Assembly: GCA_018136815.1 (NCBI GenBank)
Contig: CM030941.1
Coordinates: 2,648,984-2,712,983 of the forward strand
DNA from: Isochrysis galbana
Taxonomy: Eukaryota; Haptophyta; Isochrysidales; Isochrysidaceae
Direction: 5' to 3'
Length of the DNA: 64,000 nucleotides
The notes below the pieces were generated by a model. That model was not told the origin of the DNA. It worked only from the letters and a program-made list of their open reading frames with translations, and ran no database searches. Numbering within the stretch: the stretch's first letter is position 1; every line of letters starts with the position of its first letter. Made by a program: the position numbers and the translations under genes. This document shows, one piece after another, positions 39,427 through 49,890 of this stretch.

Positions 39427-39938
39427 CCTAGATGTTAAACACGGTGGGTCAGGTCTAGAAACACACCAAAAACAGCTGTTTTTGGCTTTTTTGGAAACAC
39501 GGTGAAACACAGTACCGAAAACAGCGGGTCGTATATATGTAGTGTATTATACATATATACATATATATTTATTTATATCCATCTCCCGTAGGCTCACAGC
39601 TCACAGCTACCGGTAGTTCTTGTTCCTGTGGGAGTGTAATTGTAATTGTAACTGTCAAGCATGATTGTGATTGATGATTGATTGTCTTGCATCCAACTAG
39701 GTGGTATTATAGGTGGTAGGTGGTGGTAGCTAGTGGTGTAGTGGTGCAGGTGGGAGGCCAGGCAATCAGGTGGCGGGATTGATTATGCTATGGCTATGGC
39801 CTCGCTCGCACGCTCACTCACCGCGCGCGCGCAGCGCGCAACCCTCTGTTCCGGACATGGAGGTCTCCTAGAAACACGGTGAAAAACACTGTTTTTGACT
39901 TCCGTAGAAACACACTGTTCCTGTGTTTAACATCTAGG
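39427..39938. mobile_element. MITE with 16-bp TIRs and 8-bp target duplication TTTGCGAA (hAT-like)
   Basis: It begins CCTAGATGTTAAACAC and ends with its exact inverse GTGTTTAACATCTAGG. TTTGCGAA flanks both sides (39419-39426; 39939-39946). 512 bp, no coding capacity. Near the ends it carries hairpins of the type AAACACGGTGAAAAACACTG...TTTTTG. 8-bp duplications are typical of hAT elements. Similar termini (CCTAGATGGGAAATAC) are seen at 18185, 39415, 48210 and 61640. Confidence 0.88.
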
Positions 39939-39939
39939 T

Positions 39940-40496
39940 TTGCGAATCGGGCCGCTCTGCGAAGCTCAATCCTCAATCCTCTGGAAACTAGCGTTAGAAG
40001 AGAACAGAGCTAGAAAGTAGAGCGTAGAGCTGCGCGTGGGGGGGGGGGGACGGGTTCGACCTCAAGCTGTGCGAGGCGGGCCGACGCTTCTGGAGGCGAG
40101 AAGGTGGGAGAGGCGCCCGCGCCCGCCGGGGGGGGTGGGGGGGTCCAGCGAGACGCCCTTCCCCCTCCCCCCCCCCTCCCCCCCCCCTCCCCCCCCCCCC
40201 CCCCCCCCCCCCCACCGCTACCCCCCTCTCTCGACCCACCCGCCTCCGGCGGGCGAGACCTCGCGAGCTCGCCCTCCCCAGCTCCCCCTTCCCCCCCCCC
40301 CCCCCCCCCCCGCTCTCTCCTCCACTTTCTCGCCGCGACGCCCCGCTGGCCTCCGTCGGACTCTCTGACAGAGATATAATAAGACCGGTGTCGAGAGATC
40401 AGAAACGCCCCATTCGCGCGTCTCGCTGCAGTGCACGCCACCTGCCGTCGCACCCTGACTTGCACAGAGAGAGAGTGAGAGAGAAAGAGAGAGCCA
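39940..40496 (+). promoter_or_regulatory. 5' flank of the conserved secreted protein gene, with long C tracts
   Basis: It contains C tracts at 40189-40213 (25 bp) and about 40288-40310, a G tract at about 40038, and a GA run just before the ATG. No TATA box is evident. The assignment as promoter/leader is positional. Confidence 0.3.
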
Positions 40497-41258
40497 ATGT
40501 TGTTCCGCTCCCTCGCCCTGCTGCTGATGCTCTCGCGCGCCGAAGCGCTGCACGTCTCGCGCAGCGGGCCAATCCTCGCCTCGGCCACTACCTCGAGCGG
40601 ATGGGCCATCAACGACCTCACGCCAGACGGACGCCTGATGCAGCGCGTCGAGGGGCAGACGAGGAAGACATGGACCTTCAAGGATTACTCAAGGGACCGT
40701 GTGCAGGTGGCTGTGGCGGGGACAAGCGAGGCGCGGCCGATCCACTCGGAGATTCAGCTCTGGATAGGGCCGGATTGGACTCCCTTCACCCTCAAGGCGT
40801 ATTCCGAGGACGGCAAGAAGCGACCGATCCAGACGCTCATTGGCACTCGCAATAAGGCTGCCATGATTGAGGTGCGCAACACCGGCGAGTACGAGTTCCC
40901 GTTCAACGCGGCCTCCAACTATCCCAAGGGCGCCATGGCCACCCTCGCCGAGGATTTGCCCGCCACCACTCAAGGCGAGCTTATCCAAGGCAACGCCCTC
41001 CGCTCGTTCAACCTCAAGTCGGGCACCACTCAGCTTGAGCTTATCCTTAAGACCGATGGTAAGCAGCTCAATGCGCGGATCGAGATGCTCGACGGCCCGA
41101 ACAATCCGAAGCAGTGCTACGAGGTATTCACCAATAATGGTGAGCTGAACTCGCTCGTCGTCTGCTTCGACGTCGAGCAGTATGCAGGAAACACGCTGCG
41201 CATCATGAACCTCGCGCCGGTTGAGTTCCCGTGCTACTGCTTCATGAAGGAGGCTTAG
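40497..41258 (+). CDS. Conserved secreted or plastid-targeted algal protein of unknown function
   Basis: 253 residues, single exon. The N-terminus (MLFRSLALLLMLSRAEALHV) is a signal peptide and could also be the first part of a bipartite plastid leader, although no clear ASAF-type motif follows. The mature part is well ordered: KTWTFKDYSRDRVQVAVAG, SEIQLWIGPDWTPFTLKAYS, RPIQTLIGTRNKAAMIEVRN, NARIEMLDGPNNPKQCYEVF and NNGELNSLVVCFDVEQYAGN. This reads like a beta-sandwich protein with two related halves (WIGPDWTPF and LDGPNNPKQ as equivalent turns). From memory, proteins of this look occur in diatoms and other algae without an assigned function. The nearby 3' region is unremarkable. Confidence 0.8.
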   Translation: MLFRSLALLLMLSRAEALHVSRSGPILASATTSSGWAINDLTPDGRLMQRVEGQTRKTWTFKDYSRDRVQVAVAGTSEARPIHSEIQLWIGPDWTPFTLKAYSEDGKKRPIQTLIGTRNKAAMIEVRNTGEYEFPFNAASNYPKGAMATLAEDLPATTQGELIQGNALRSFNLKSGTTQLELILKTDGKQLNARIEMLDGPNNPKQCYEVFTNNGELNSLVVCFDVEQYAGNTLRIMNLAPVEFPCYCFMKEA

Positions 41259-42524
41259 AGCACCAAAAACACCGCCGCTTATGCGGCGCTCGCTATTTGA
41301 ACGATGGTCAGGTGCAGCGATGCTTATGATTGCGCTGCTGCGAGGAGAGAACGCTCAGAGTGCGGCAAATGCCCTGGTATGCCGTTTGGTAACTACGCAC
41401 CTCGTGCAGGCGCGAGCTCGCTATGCAGGCGCGAGCTCGCTTTGTGCCAAGGTGATGGAGAGTGTGGGCGAGCGTGGAGCACTTGCCCTGTTTTGTTATA
41501 TGGGCGCTCCGCCTCACCAACGAACCAATAGGCATTCCGTAGACCCTGTTCGATTGAGCGTCGCTTTTTCCGTTCGAGCACGCTCATTCACAGGCTCGCC
41601 CTCGGACGTGTACTTCGTTTCGGTTTTTGAGTGCAATCTTCTGCCCTCGGGCCTCATCGTTCTTCAGCACAAGGCTTGAGCAGTGTGTATATGCATGTGT
41701 TCATGTGTGTATGTCACATCGCTACTGGGAGTGGGGCTCGTTGGGCAAGTGGTTGGCGCATAGTGATTGGTTACGCCCTCTCTTTCTCATTGCTCTTGCT
41801 CCTTCACCGGAGCGTGCGTTAGCTTTGTGCGCTCCATGTGGTCTTTTGTGTCCTTTTTTTTGCTAGAACGATTCGACGTGAACAAGTCAAGTTAATTCGA
41901 ATATTGAATAATCACGACGTACCGGAGGCCGGAGGGGCATAATTACCGCCCGGAGGCGCGAGCGTCCCGTGCGTGCGTAGCACCCTTTTTCTTTTTGCTT
42001 CTTTTTCTTTAGGGTGCAAGAACCGGGTCTGTCTGTCCGAATATCGCCAAGGGGGCACCGTTCCCCCGCGCGGAAGCGGGGCCTCTCGATGCTCCCCCCC
42101 GCGCGGAATACAATACACATGAGAAAAAGTAAAAAGACGCCACTCGCTCTGGCCTGCTCTGCTCTGCGCGCTGGCCACTCCTTGCCCCACCCCCACCCCC
42201 TCCTGGCCCTGCCCATGGACCCCACCGCGCATGACAATGCCGCTCTGCGTGAGCTGGCCGTCGCGCGAGTGCGGCAGTTCCGGAGCGATCGCCGCCTGCG
42301 CGGCCGCCCGCCCGCGCCCGAGCCCATGATGGCCGCCGCCTTGCGCCTTGGTTGGCCTACCGTAGCTCCCTCCAAACCAGACACCCGTCTACCCTCCTTT
42401 CGTCGCATCCGCTCCCCTGTCTCTACTCTGACACCCTTTCCGTGCTCACCCACCCTCGCCCTGTCATCTCCCTTCCGCGCCTTTGCTCCACCCACCCTCG
42501 CCTTGCCATTTCCTTCCTGTCGAG
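41259..42524. other. Non-coding interval
   Basis: 3' flank of the preceding gene, including a short direct repeat of GCAGGCGCGAGCTCGCT (41408 and 41425). GC-rich simple sequence follows. Several overlapping frames exist on both strands but none has recognisable protein content. Confidence 0.5.
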
Positions 42525-42725
42525 TCGAGCGGAGCCGGAGGGCTCTGAGCCACTCCGTCGCGAGCGGCACCGGCGGTTAGCGCGGCGCTCTGGCCCTCCT
42601 CCCCGCCGGGAGTCGGGTGAATGAAATTCTGGATGGGGTCGGGCATCCCCTTTTGGATGTCTGGACTGGGAACGAACGGCGAACGAAGGGCTGTGGGGCG
42701 GCGAGGCGCTCCTAGCGGCCTAGCG
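42525..42725 (-). repeat. Dispersed repeat E, inverted copy
   Basis: Reverse complement of 4735-4935. It abuts the outer end of the family B LTR at 42735, so it may be the original insertion target. Confidence 0.7.
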
Positions 42726-42734
42726 GCCCTAGAG

Positions 42735-43849
42735 TGTTGGGTTGTAAGAGATTGTTAGACCTACAAAGAACTCTTCCCTCAGGGAGGGAGCCTAGGCTGC
42801 TAGAGTGCAGCGACGCAGCGAACAACGACGGACAACGAAGCTGAGAACAACAGGATACACCGACTCACGAACACACCGGAATCATTCACCCAAACCAAGC
42901 AAATTATCAAGTAACCGCGACCCCAAATCACCGATAACTCAAACACGTCGCGAGAGACGGAGAGAGAGAGCGAGAGAGAGAGAGAGACTCCGCAGCGACG
43001 GCCGGAGCGTGTCTCCGTTGTAACTTCCCACGTAGCGGAGAGTCCGAAGGGGAGCGTCATGTCGCGCGACCACGGCGATCACTTCGGATATAGATCGCAA
43101 CGAGATATCTTCACGACAGAAGAAATCTTGCCGTTGAGCGTGAACCTTCTAGACGCTTCTAACAAACAACCCTGAGTAGCAACCAAGGGGAAGAAACACC
43201 AAAGGGGCCAAGGGCTTGCATGTAGCTTGCATCAAGGGGAAAGATTCCCTCACCTAAGAAGCGAACCTTCACCGATCTCCAAGGGGAGATGGCAAATTAA
43301 ACCTCAAATCTCGAGCGGATAGAGCAACCGACTCGCTCGCCAAAACCTTGACCGAGAAGAAAGAAGCAAGGACCTACAAGCCAAGGGTAGCGGACCTAGG
43401 GAATGTGAGAGGAAACTTCCGAACGCCAACGCGAACACCAAACGCCGGAAGGCAACGAAACCCTAACCAGGCCAAGCAGAACCTACGACGAACAGGCCTG
43501 GACGACAACGAAAGTTAGCAAGTCCCAAGAAAGAACCGGAACCCAACAAGAAACGACAAGCCTTGCAAGAAGCTAAATAAGCATCCTGAAGGCACCCCGA
43601 GAGCCTGAGACAAGCGCGCAGCGAGCGACAGGCGACCTGGCTCCTTTGGGTCGAGATTGACCGAAAGGAGGAAACCTGGAATCTAGACCTGACAAACAGG
43701 CTAGAAGGAACGAAACGAGAACTCGAATTCTAGGTCGCTAGGGACGAACCCTACCAACCTAGATGTACCTGAGCTTCACCGTGTGGCCGCACGGCGAAGG
43801 ACCTGGAAACAAGAGCCTGGAAATCGCATCATCTAAGATGAATGCGACA
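42735..43849 (-). mobile_element. Family B LTR (3' LTR of a Ty3/gypsy chromovirus)
   Basis: 1115 bp. On the minus strand it starts TGTCGCATTCATCTTAGATG at 43849 and ends CTTACAACCCAACA at 42735. It is preceded (in element sense) by a G-rich polypurine tract (TCGGGGGG at 43850-43857). Fragments of the same LTR lie at 33790-34165 and 34640-34824. Both LTR families begin TGTCGCATTC and end ACCCAACA. Confidence 0.8.
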
Positions 43850-44226
43850 CCCCCCGACTAAGATCGAGACGTCTCCCGATGTCGAGCGGTGAACCTGGAA
43901 ACAGAGACCTGGAACCTGGAACCTGAGCTGACCAGATGTCAGAATCGGAACAAGAAGCAACGGAACATAGCGAGCGAAACGTGGAGACAAGAACACCCTT
44001 TGGATCGAAAGCGAGCACGAAATCGGCGGCTTAACGCGGCGGCCTCTTTCGTACGCACTGCCCCACCCACTTCTCCCTTTTACAGGAGCTTTGCTCGGGT
44101 GTTGCGCCGGGTGTAGAGCGCAGGCAGCACGCGTTCATCACCTCCATGATTCGCTCTTGAACTCGGAGCCCTAGCCGAGGCGTGGGGCTAGCCTAGAGGG
44201 ACGGGTCCCTTACCCAAGACATGGGA

Positions 44227-44664
44227 TCAACGAGAATGAGAATGGAGCCTGGATCGAGTGCGCGAAGACGGCACATCGAGAACGGGAGGAAGAGGAGTAT
44301 CCCTGGCCGACGAAGAAGTTGCTTCCGGGGACTCAACATCTTCTGGACAAGTCTCTTCGACGGAGCGATCGTACTCATCAAGCAAGTCAGAACAACGACG
44401 GAGCAACTCGGAACGAGGCTCCCAGGTGGCTTCTCGAAGAGAATAGCCACGCCACTTCACGAGGTACTCGGTAGAATCGCCATGGCTACGACGATCGAGC
44501 AACTTTTCAACGATGTACTCGTCGTCAGCCAGCGGCTCTTCATCAACGAAAGTATGATACGGCCGGAGGTTCGAGATATGCACCTCCTCCTTGACTAACC
44601 GGTTCTCCAAATCACGGAGTCGGTACCTAGTGTCGGACAGAGCCTCTACGACGCGGTAGGGCCC
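44227..44664 (-). pseudogene. Ty3/gypsy integrase C-terminus with chromodomain
   Basis: The minus-strand frame reads GPYRVVEALSDTRYRLRDLE, VKEEVHISNLRPYHTF, DDEYIVEKLLDRRSHGDSTE, YLVKWRGYSLREATWEPRSE and LLRRCSDLLDEYDRS. The first two form the GPY/F module of a retroviral-type integrase. The rest is a chromodomain with the aromatic cage residues Y, W and W, which in chromoviruses directs insertion into heterochromatin. Upstream the frame is replaced by unrelated poly-C-rich DNA (44705-45060), so the pol gene is truncated. Lying just 5' of the family B LTR, it identifies that LTR as gypsy-type. Confidence 0.88.
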
Positions 44665-45411
44665 AAGGGGGGGTGGGGCTTGTGAAAAGGTCACACGGCT
44701 TGTAAAAAGTTTGGGCCCCCTGACGGTATGATTATTCTCGACCCCCTCGCCCCTCGCCCTCCCCCCCCGCCCCCCGCCGACCCCCCCCCCCCCCTCCCCC
44801 GCCGACCGGGAACATCCCACATCCATATGGCCATTGCTGCTTTGGCTCCGACGTTGTTCCCTCGGCAGTACGCTGCAGCCTTCCGGACGTCTTCGAGCGC
44901 GGCTGCGCGGTTTCTGGCGCGGAGATCGCGGGCCTGGATAGTATAGTGCTATCACAAGGAGGCCGCAGCGCGGCCCCCTGTGGCTTGAGGATGAGAGCGC
45001 GGCGCGGCGCGCCGCGCATCCTGTTACTTCATCACGCGTTAAAAGATACCAAAGGGGGCCAATGAACGCACAGGGCACACTAACAGTATCACGCTCAGAT
45101 CAAACGTACACACGGGGGGATTGCGTAGGACTCACACAAACGAACGAGGAGAGAGGAGAGAAGGGGAGAGATCACGGCTCGACTCATGCGGCCCTCTACC
45201 ATCTACCATCTCCTCATCCCACTATAAGTTCTACGGTGCAGACCACGCAAAACCACCTGCGACAAGTGCCCAGGGGCCGGCTTAGGCTTCCTCTGGGGCT
45301 TGGGGAGGGCTCTGGGAGCCATGGGAAGGGGGGGGGGCCGCTCTGCGAAGCGCAAGCCTCTACTCTAGTAGTATTTGTATATGTTACCCCCCAGGAGCCA
45401 ACGCCCCCCGA

Positions 45412-47278
45412 TAAAAAAAAAATCTTAAAAAACTAGCCGCTACATGCACGGCGTGAGGCAGATTGCTAGTGCTACTCCTAACTACCCTCCCTTTCCTATC
45501 ACACCCCTTCCCCCCCCCCCCCCGTTGTCTTTCCTAGCAAATGGAGGGGGGGGGAGGCCGCGCGCGCTGCTTCGACCAGGGGCGTGAGATAGAGGGGGTA
45601 AGAGTGAGTGGAGTCCTTGTTTGGGTGTGTTTTACCGCCCCCCAAGGGGTCGGCCCTCTGAAGAAACCTTCTCCTTAGTTCGGGGGGTTCATGTAATACT
45701 TTTAATGCCTAGTTCGGTCGCTATTTGCGCCATATCGATAGAGATCTCCAGGTTAAAATCTTTATCTACTGAGTATAGCGGGGAAATCATTCTGCGCAGG
45801 TGTTTGTTGCTCGGGGCGTGAAGTCCAAGTCTTTCTCTCTGGGCTTTAAGGCGTTGGAAGAAGCCTACCTTCGCCTTGACCAGCCAGTGGAATCTCACGA
45901 ATACGGCCCTTAGGATGGCTTTCGTCGATCTCGCCTCGGCGTTGCCGTAGTGCACGTTGTAGAAGTCCGTCAATATGTATCTCCATGCTAAGATTCCTAT
46001 ATATCCCGAGGAGGGGTGCGGTCTGTCGACCTGATAGCAGAACAACCGTTGTGCCGTCACGTGTTGCAATGTGTTTTGCGTTTTGAAGAGTTGCTCGATG
46101 TACGTGAAGATTTGTTCCGTCGCGCGACATCGCGCTAGGTGTGTGGACGACTCGGGGGCTTCCCCACAGAAGCGGCAGGTCGGGTCATCAGCGAATCTGT
46201 TGGCCGTTGCGATCCGTCTATGAAGTATATGCTTAAAGTGCAAGTATGAGTCCCGAGGTGTTAAGAAGTTGTATTTGTATAGTTGAGATATCTGCTTCCA
46301 CTTCTCTTTTAAGACGGGGAGTCTCTCCTCCCATCGGACGGTCGCTTTTTGTCGTTTGCTTTTCTTGCCCGCGAGGTAGGCGTTAGTTAGCGCTTTGACA
46401 TCGCATTCCTCTAGCGTCTTTCGCGTACCTTTCAGCGTGTATTCTTGGGGTAGAGGGTAGGCTGTGTCGGCCGGTCCGTCATATGCGCTGCCCCATTTGA
46501 GCGGGATCCGCAATTCGGAGGACGAAGGCTGAGGATAAGCTATATCATAGATATGGGGCTCCCCCATTACATTTAGACGCACTTCGTAGTATACGCCCCT
46601 TTTAAGAAGGTAGTGTCTACCCGTATCGTTCGCTTGTATGTCTCCCAGGCTATGTGCGTCCGGGTCTTCCGGCGGCTCGAGGCCTTCCTCTTCCCTCACA
46701 GGTCGGGGCCCCTTAGCTGTCCCCTTTAACAGCTCTATGTATGTGGTGGTGGGTTTCGTGAGCGCTCCGGCCGCCCATTGTACGATTTTGTCCCATGATC
46801 TCAGGAAAGGTGTAACCGCCAAATAGTTCCTCCTGTGACGGATCCATGCTGAGTCAGGGGGCAAATAGGCAGCGCATTCGTCTTTAGTATAGAAGTTTCC
46901 CGTTGCCGGGTTCAGCGTGTTGTGCATCACCACCGTTTGTAAGGCCTCCCACTTTGCCTTGTGTGAATGATGAAGAACCGGGGGTTTGAGGTACGGATCG
47001 TGCCATATGGGGGCGCCCCGCGCTCCTTCGTGTGTCACGACGTTCTTGTCTAGCTTTAGGTTGCGAAAGTTTGTTAGCGCCGCTTTCCAAAAGTTTGGCA
47101 AGGAGTTGTTCCCTCCGATGCTATCTGTAAGTCGATGTACATTGATTGTTGAAAGAACGGCGCCCCTCCCGAGCGGGGTCCTATTGAACCATTGGTCAAG
47201 CGCTATTTTCCAGTCCGCCTTTGAGGGCGTAAGGTATCGGATAATCCAAATCGCCTGTAGGATATACTTTTCAATTAA
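45412..47278 (-). mobile_element. Non-LTR retrotransposon (LINE), 5'-truncated copy 1
   Basis: It comprises the C-terminal half of the LINE protein (47278-45689) and about 275 bp of 3' untranslated DNA ending TTTTTTAAGATTTTTTTTTT at 45412. Copy 2 (10861-12325) shares the protein end, the 3' region and the tail. The 5' side is cut at 47278 where the AT-rich block starts. Confidence 0.85.
45689..47278 (-). pseudogene. LINE ORF2 C-terminal region (post-RT domain and Cys/His knuckle)
   Basis: An open frame of about 529 codons with no start codon at its 5' edge. Upstream-most residues (LQAIWIIRYLTPSKADWKIA, LDQWFNRTPLGRGAVLST) resemble the region just after the reverse transcriptase thumb. They are followed by PPDSAWIRHRRNYLAVTPFL and, near the end, the CCHC-like knuckle CRFCGEAPESSTHLARC (C-x2-C-x9-H-x3-C) typical of LINE C-termini. 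It then reads AQRLFCYQVDRPHPSSGYIG and ILAWRYILTDFYN. No stop interrupts it, so it is a young copy. Without RT and endonuclease it cannot move by itself. Confidence 0.8.
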
Positions 47279-47880
47279 TTATTCAGATAAAAAAAATCAC
47301 AAACGGAATGAGCTAATTAAAAATATTATTTATTAGAATAACTTTTTCGAAAATATACTTTTCAATGAATTATTCGAATAAAAATCAAAAACGGAATTAG
47401 CGTATGGATAATTTTAATAAATTAATAATAATTTATTATAATATTTTTTACGAAAATACACTTTTCAATGAATTATTCAAATTAAAGTTTAGTGAAGTAA
47501 TAGTAATAAAATTATTATTTAGTGACAATTAATTTGATCCTTAAAAATGTTGAATTTAAAATTATAACTTGATAGTAATTATCTTAGTAAACCTTAGTTT
47601 AAAATGAAGATTTTGTTTTTTGTGGTTTTTATTTATTTTAAATGTTCTTAATATTAATATTTTACTGGACGAGATCAAAATGACCGATATTTAATTTTAC
47701 TTAAATTTTTGGTTAGATTTTTTAATTTTACTATTTTTATATCACGTCTTTAATAATCTTTAATTAAATTACCATATTGTACTTATATATCTTATTTTAA
47801 TATTAATCCTAGTAACTTTATGTCATTTCTAAAACTGTTAGCTGTTAGATACTCTAAGTTTTAAAAACTATTTTTACGGG
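47279..47880. repeat. Very AT-rich block with degenerate internal repeats
   Basis: About 600 bp of extremely low GC in an otherwise GC-rich region. A unit containing ATATACTTTTCAATGAATTA plus TTCGAATAAAAATCAAAAAC and GGAATTAG recurs at 47262, 47353 and 47456 (spacings 91 and 103). No reading frame longer than a few dozen codons. The left boundary coincides with the LINE truncation; the right boundary is purine-rich DNA. Origin unknown: organelle DNA, a viral fragment or a satellite are all possible. Confidence 0.75.
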
Positions 47881-47984
47881 GGAGAAAGAGAACAGAGAAA
47901 AGAGGAGAAAGGAGAACAGAGGATAGGAGGGGGGTAGAGAGAGAGAAGGAGAGCGAGCCAAAGAGAGGAGGAACCCCCCGTTTG

Positions 47985-48178
47985 CTATCGGGGGATTTCC
48001 TCTTCCCCCGATAGCTATCGGGGGGTCCGCTTACGGCCCCCCCCAGGAGCTATCCCCCGATAGCTCTCGGGGGATTTTCTCGGTCCCCCGGTAGCTCTCG
48101 GGGGGGCTGTTGGCGATCGGGAAAAAATTTCCCCCCGATAGCTCTCGGGGGCCCCCGATAGCTATCGGGGGGCGTTGG
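47985..48178. repeat. Cluster of palindromes CCCCCGATAGCTATCGGGGG
   Basis: At least five imperfect or perfect palindromes lie in tandem about 200-400 bp before the SF3A2 start: around 48004-48025 (perfect), 48054-48073, 48084-48104, 48124-48144 and 48145-48166, plus a half unit at about 47991. Variants read GATAGCTCTCGGGGG and GGTAGCTCTCGGGGG. Each could form a 10-bp stem. Flanks GCCAACGCCCCCCGATA at 45396 and GGGGGGCGTTGGCTCC at 48166 show a related inverted edge 2.8 kb away. Confidence 0.85.
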
Positions 48179-48382
48179 CTCCTGGGGGGTAACATATTTG
48201 TATTTCCCATCTAGGATCCCCCCCACCCCCCCTCTCTCTACGAGTAAAGAGTATTCTAGTATGCCAGTGTCGCTGCCGCTCGGCCCTCGCCACGCCGCGC
48301 CGCGGCTCCCCGCCCCCTTCTCAACCCTGGGCTCTCCCCACTCGCCCTCCCTGGCCGTTGGTGTGCTGCGCTCGGTGGCGAA

Positions 48383-49093
48383 ATGTCGTACATGGACCGC
48401 GACTGGGGCGCCAAGGCGGGCGGCGGTGGCGTCGCCTCCGACATCCAGGCCAAGGTCGACCGGCGCGAGCGTCTGCGCCAGCTGGCGCTGCAGACTGTTG
48501 ACCTGCAGAAGGACCCGTACTTCATGAAGAATCACCTGGGCTCGTACGAGTGCAAGCTGTGCCTTACACTGCACAACAATGAGGGGAATTACCTCGCACA
48601 CACCCAGGGAAAGCGCCACCAGCAAAATCTTGCGCGGCGAGCAGCCAAGGAAGCAAGGGATAACCCGACACTACCACAGGCCAACAAACGCAGCATTAAG
48701 GCCAAGAAGACGGTGAAAATCGGGCGGCCTGGCTACCGTGTGACGAAGCAGATGGACCCGGAGACGTCCCAACGCTCACTGCTCTTTGAAATTGACTACC
48801 CAGAGATAGAGGAGGGGCTGCAGCCAAGGCATCGCTTCATGTCTGCGTATGAGCAGCGTGTGGAACCGGCAGATAAGGAGTGGCAGTACCTGCTGTTTGC
48901 GGCCGAACCGTATGAGACGGTCGCGTTCAAGGTGCCCAATATTGAGATCGACAAAGGCCCCGGGAAATTCCATACTTCGTGGGACGAGGAGAAGAAGGTG
49001 TTCACGTTGCAGCTCTTTTTCAAGGCGGGTGTGGACATTATGAGAAGACGCTCTGCACCGCCAAGCCTCATGGCTCCAGGTAGCGTCGCGTGA
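48383..49093 (+). CDS. SF3A2: Splicing factor 3A subunit 2 (SF3a66/Prp11)
   Basis: 236 residues, single exon. SF3A2 is part of the SF3a complex that joins U2 snRNP to the branch-point region in the nucleus. The sequence follows the family from end to end: GVASD-x-DRRERLRQLAL (16-36), KDPYFMKNHLGSYECKLCLT (43-62), the matrin-type zinc finger with C57, C60, H73 and H79 (ECKLCLTLHNNEGNYLAHTQ GKRH), VKIGRPGYRVTKQ, SLLFEIDYPEIEEGLQPRHR, FMSAYEQRVEPADKEWQYLL and AAEPYETVAFKVP. The proline-rich tail of animal SF3A2 is absent, as in yeast and protists. The start ATG at 48383 gives an N-terminus of normal length. The gene looks fully functional and serves as an anchor for the eukaryotic nuclear origin of the window. 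Confidence 0.97.
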   Translation: MSYMDRDWGAKAGGGGVASDIQAKVDRRERLRQLALQTVDLQKDPYFMKNHLGSYECKLCLTLHNNEGNYLAHTQGKRHQQNLARRAAKEARDNPTLPQANKRSIKAKKTVKIGRPGYRVTKQMDPETSQRSLLFEIDYPEIEEGLQPRHRFMSAYEQRVEPADKEWQYLLFAAEPYETVAFKVPNIEIDKGPGKFHTSWDEEKKVFTLQLFFKAGVDIMRRRSAPPSLMAPGSVA

Positions 49094-49449
49094 TCTTGCG
49101 AATCAGACCGTCCGAAATTCGCCCCATGTAGCTATCGAGTACACTAACAAACGCACACGCCCCGCACATACTCTGTACCAAAATTACACGGACACGCGCA
49201 CGACAACGTTCTAGCTATGCTTGAGCTTCTACGATGCTCGACGCACACCAATCAATTCAACCCCCAGCACATCCCACAGAACTACGCACCAGACAGCCAC
49301 CTATCATGCTCACTTGCCTAAACCTCGTCTTGCTTCGTCGTTGGTCTCTCTACGCTAGCTTATGGTTGAGACTAGCGTTACCACCCTGCTTACTGAGTAA
49401 GTAGCTCGGTCACTCACTCAATTTAACCACTATTTCCCACCTCCCCTGG
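49094..49449. other. 3' flank of SF3A2
   Basis: Moderate-GC non-coding DNA with an ACACACGCACACG-type stretch. No gene seen. Confidence 0.5.
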
Positions 49450-49890
49450 TAGGGCGGTCAAACAGTGTTTTTTATTAGGGGAAAAAAATGACCATCTCAG
49501 AATTGAGGAAATTTGAGGATTTTTTTCGGTAGAAAGTTCCCAATACACCCAACTAGCACATATCCGGGCCCCATTAGGACCCAGACCCCCCCCTTGGGCC
49601 CCCACAACAAAACGTAATCGAAAACTGACAAATGACGCTAAAATCGCAATAGCTTGAAAAGCTCAACTTCGAACCGATGCCGGGCGCGCTGCGTGCCCGT
49701 TTTCGACGATCCATCCGGATGGGGGACCCCACTGGATACCAAATACGCATTTCCCACCCGGATGGTCACGCCAATCGGGCAGGCCGCGCGCCGAACCCTC
49801 GTCGAAATCACCCATCCGCCGAGCCCATTGAACGTTGAGCCGTCGCCGAGGGAGGCCCGGAGAGCCCAACTTCGAACCGATGCCGGGCGC
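49450..49890 (-). mobile_element. TA/TIR-family element end joined to a 195-bp repeat unit
   Basis: TAGGGCGGTCAAACAGTGTT at 49450 is the element terminus; 49450-49665 is the inverse of 25385-25604. 49665-49890 is one 195-bp repeat unit plus a part (anchor inverted at about 49797-49815). The whole arrangement (terminus, 220 bp, 195-bp repeats) is the same at both loci, so the tandem repeat is probably an internal part of the element. Confidence 0.75.

Noticed and set aside
47279-47880. Organelle gene fragment in the AT-rich block
   Set aside because: Composition alone would fit, but no tRNA, rRNA or protein segment could be read in any frame, so no organelle call is made.
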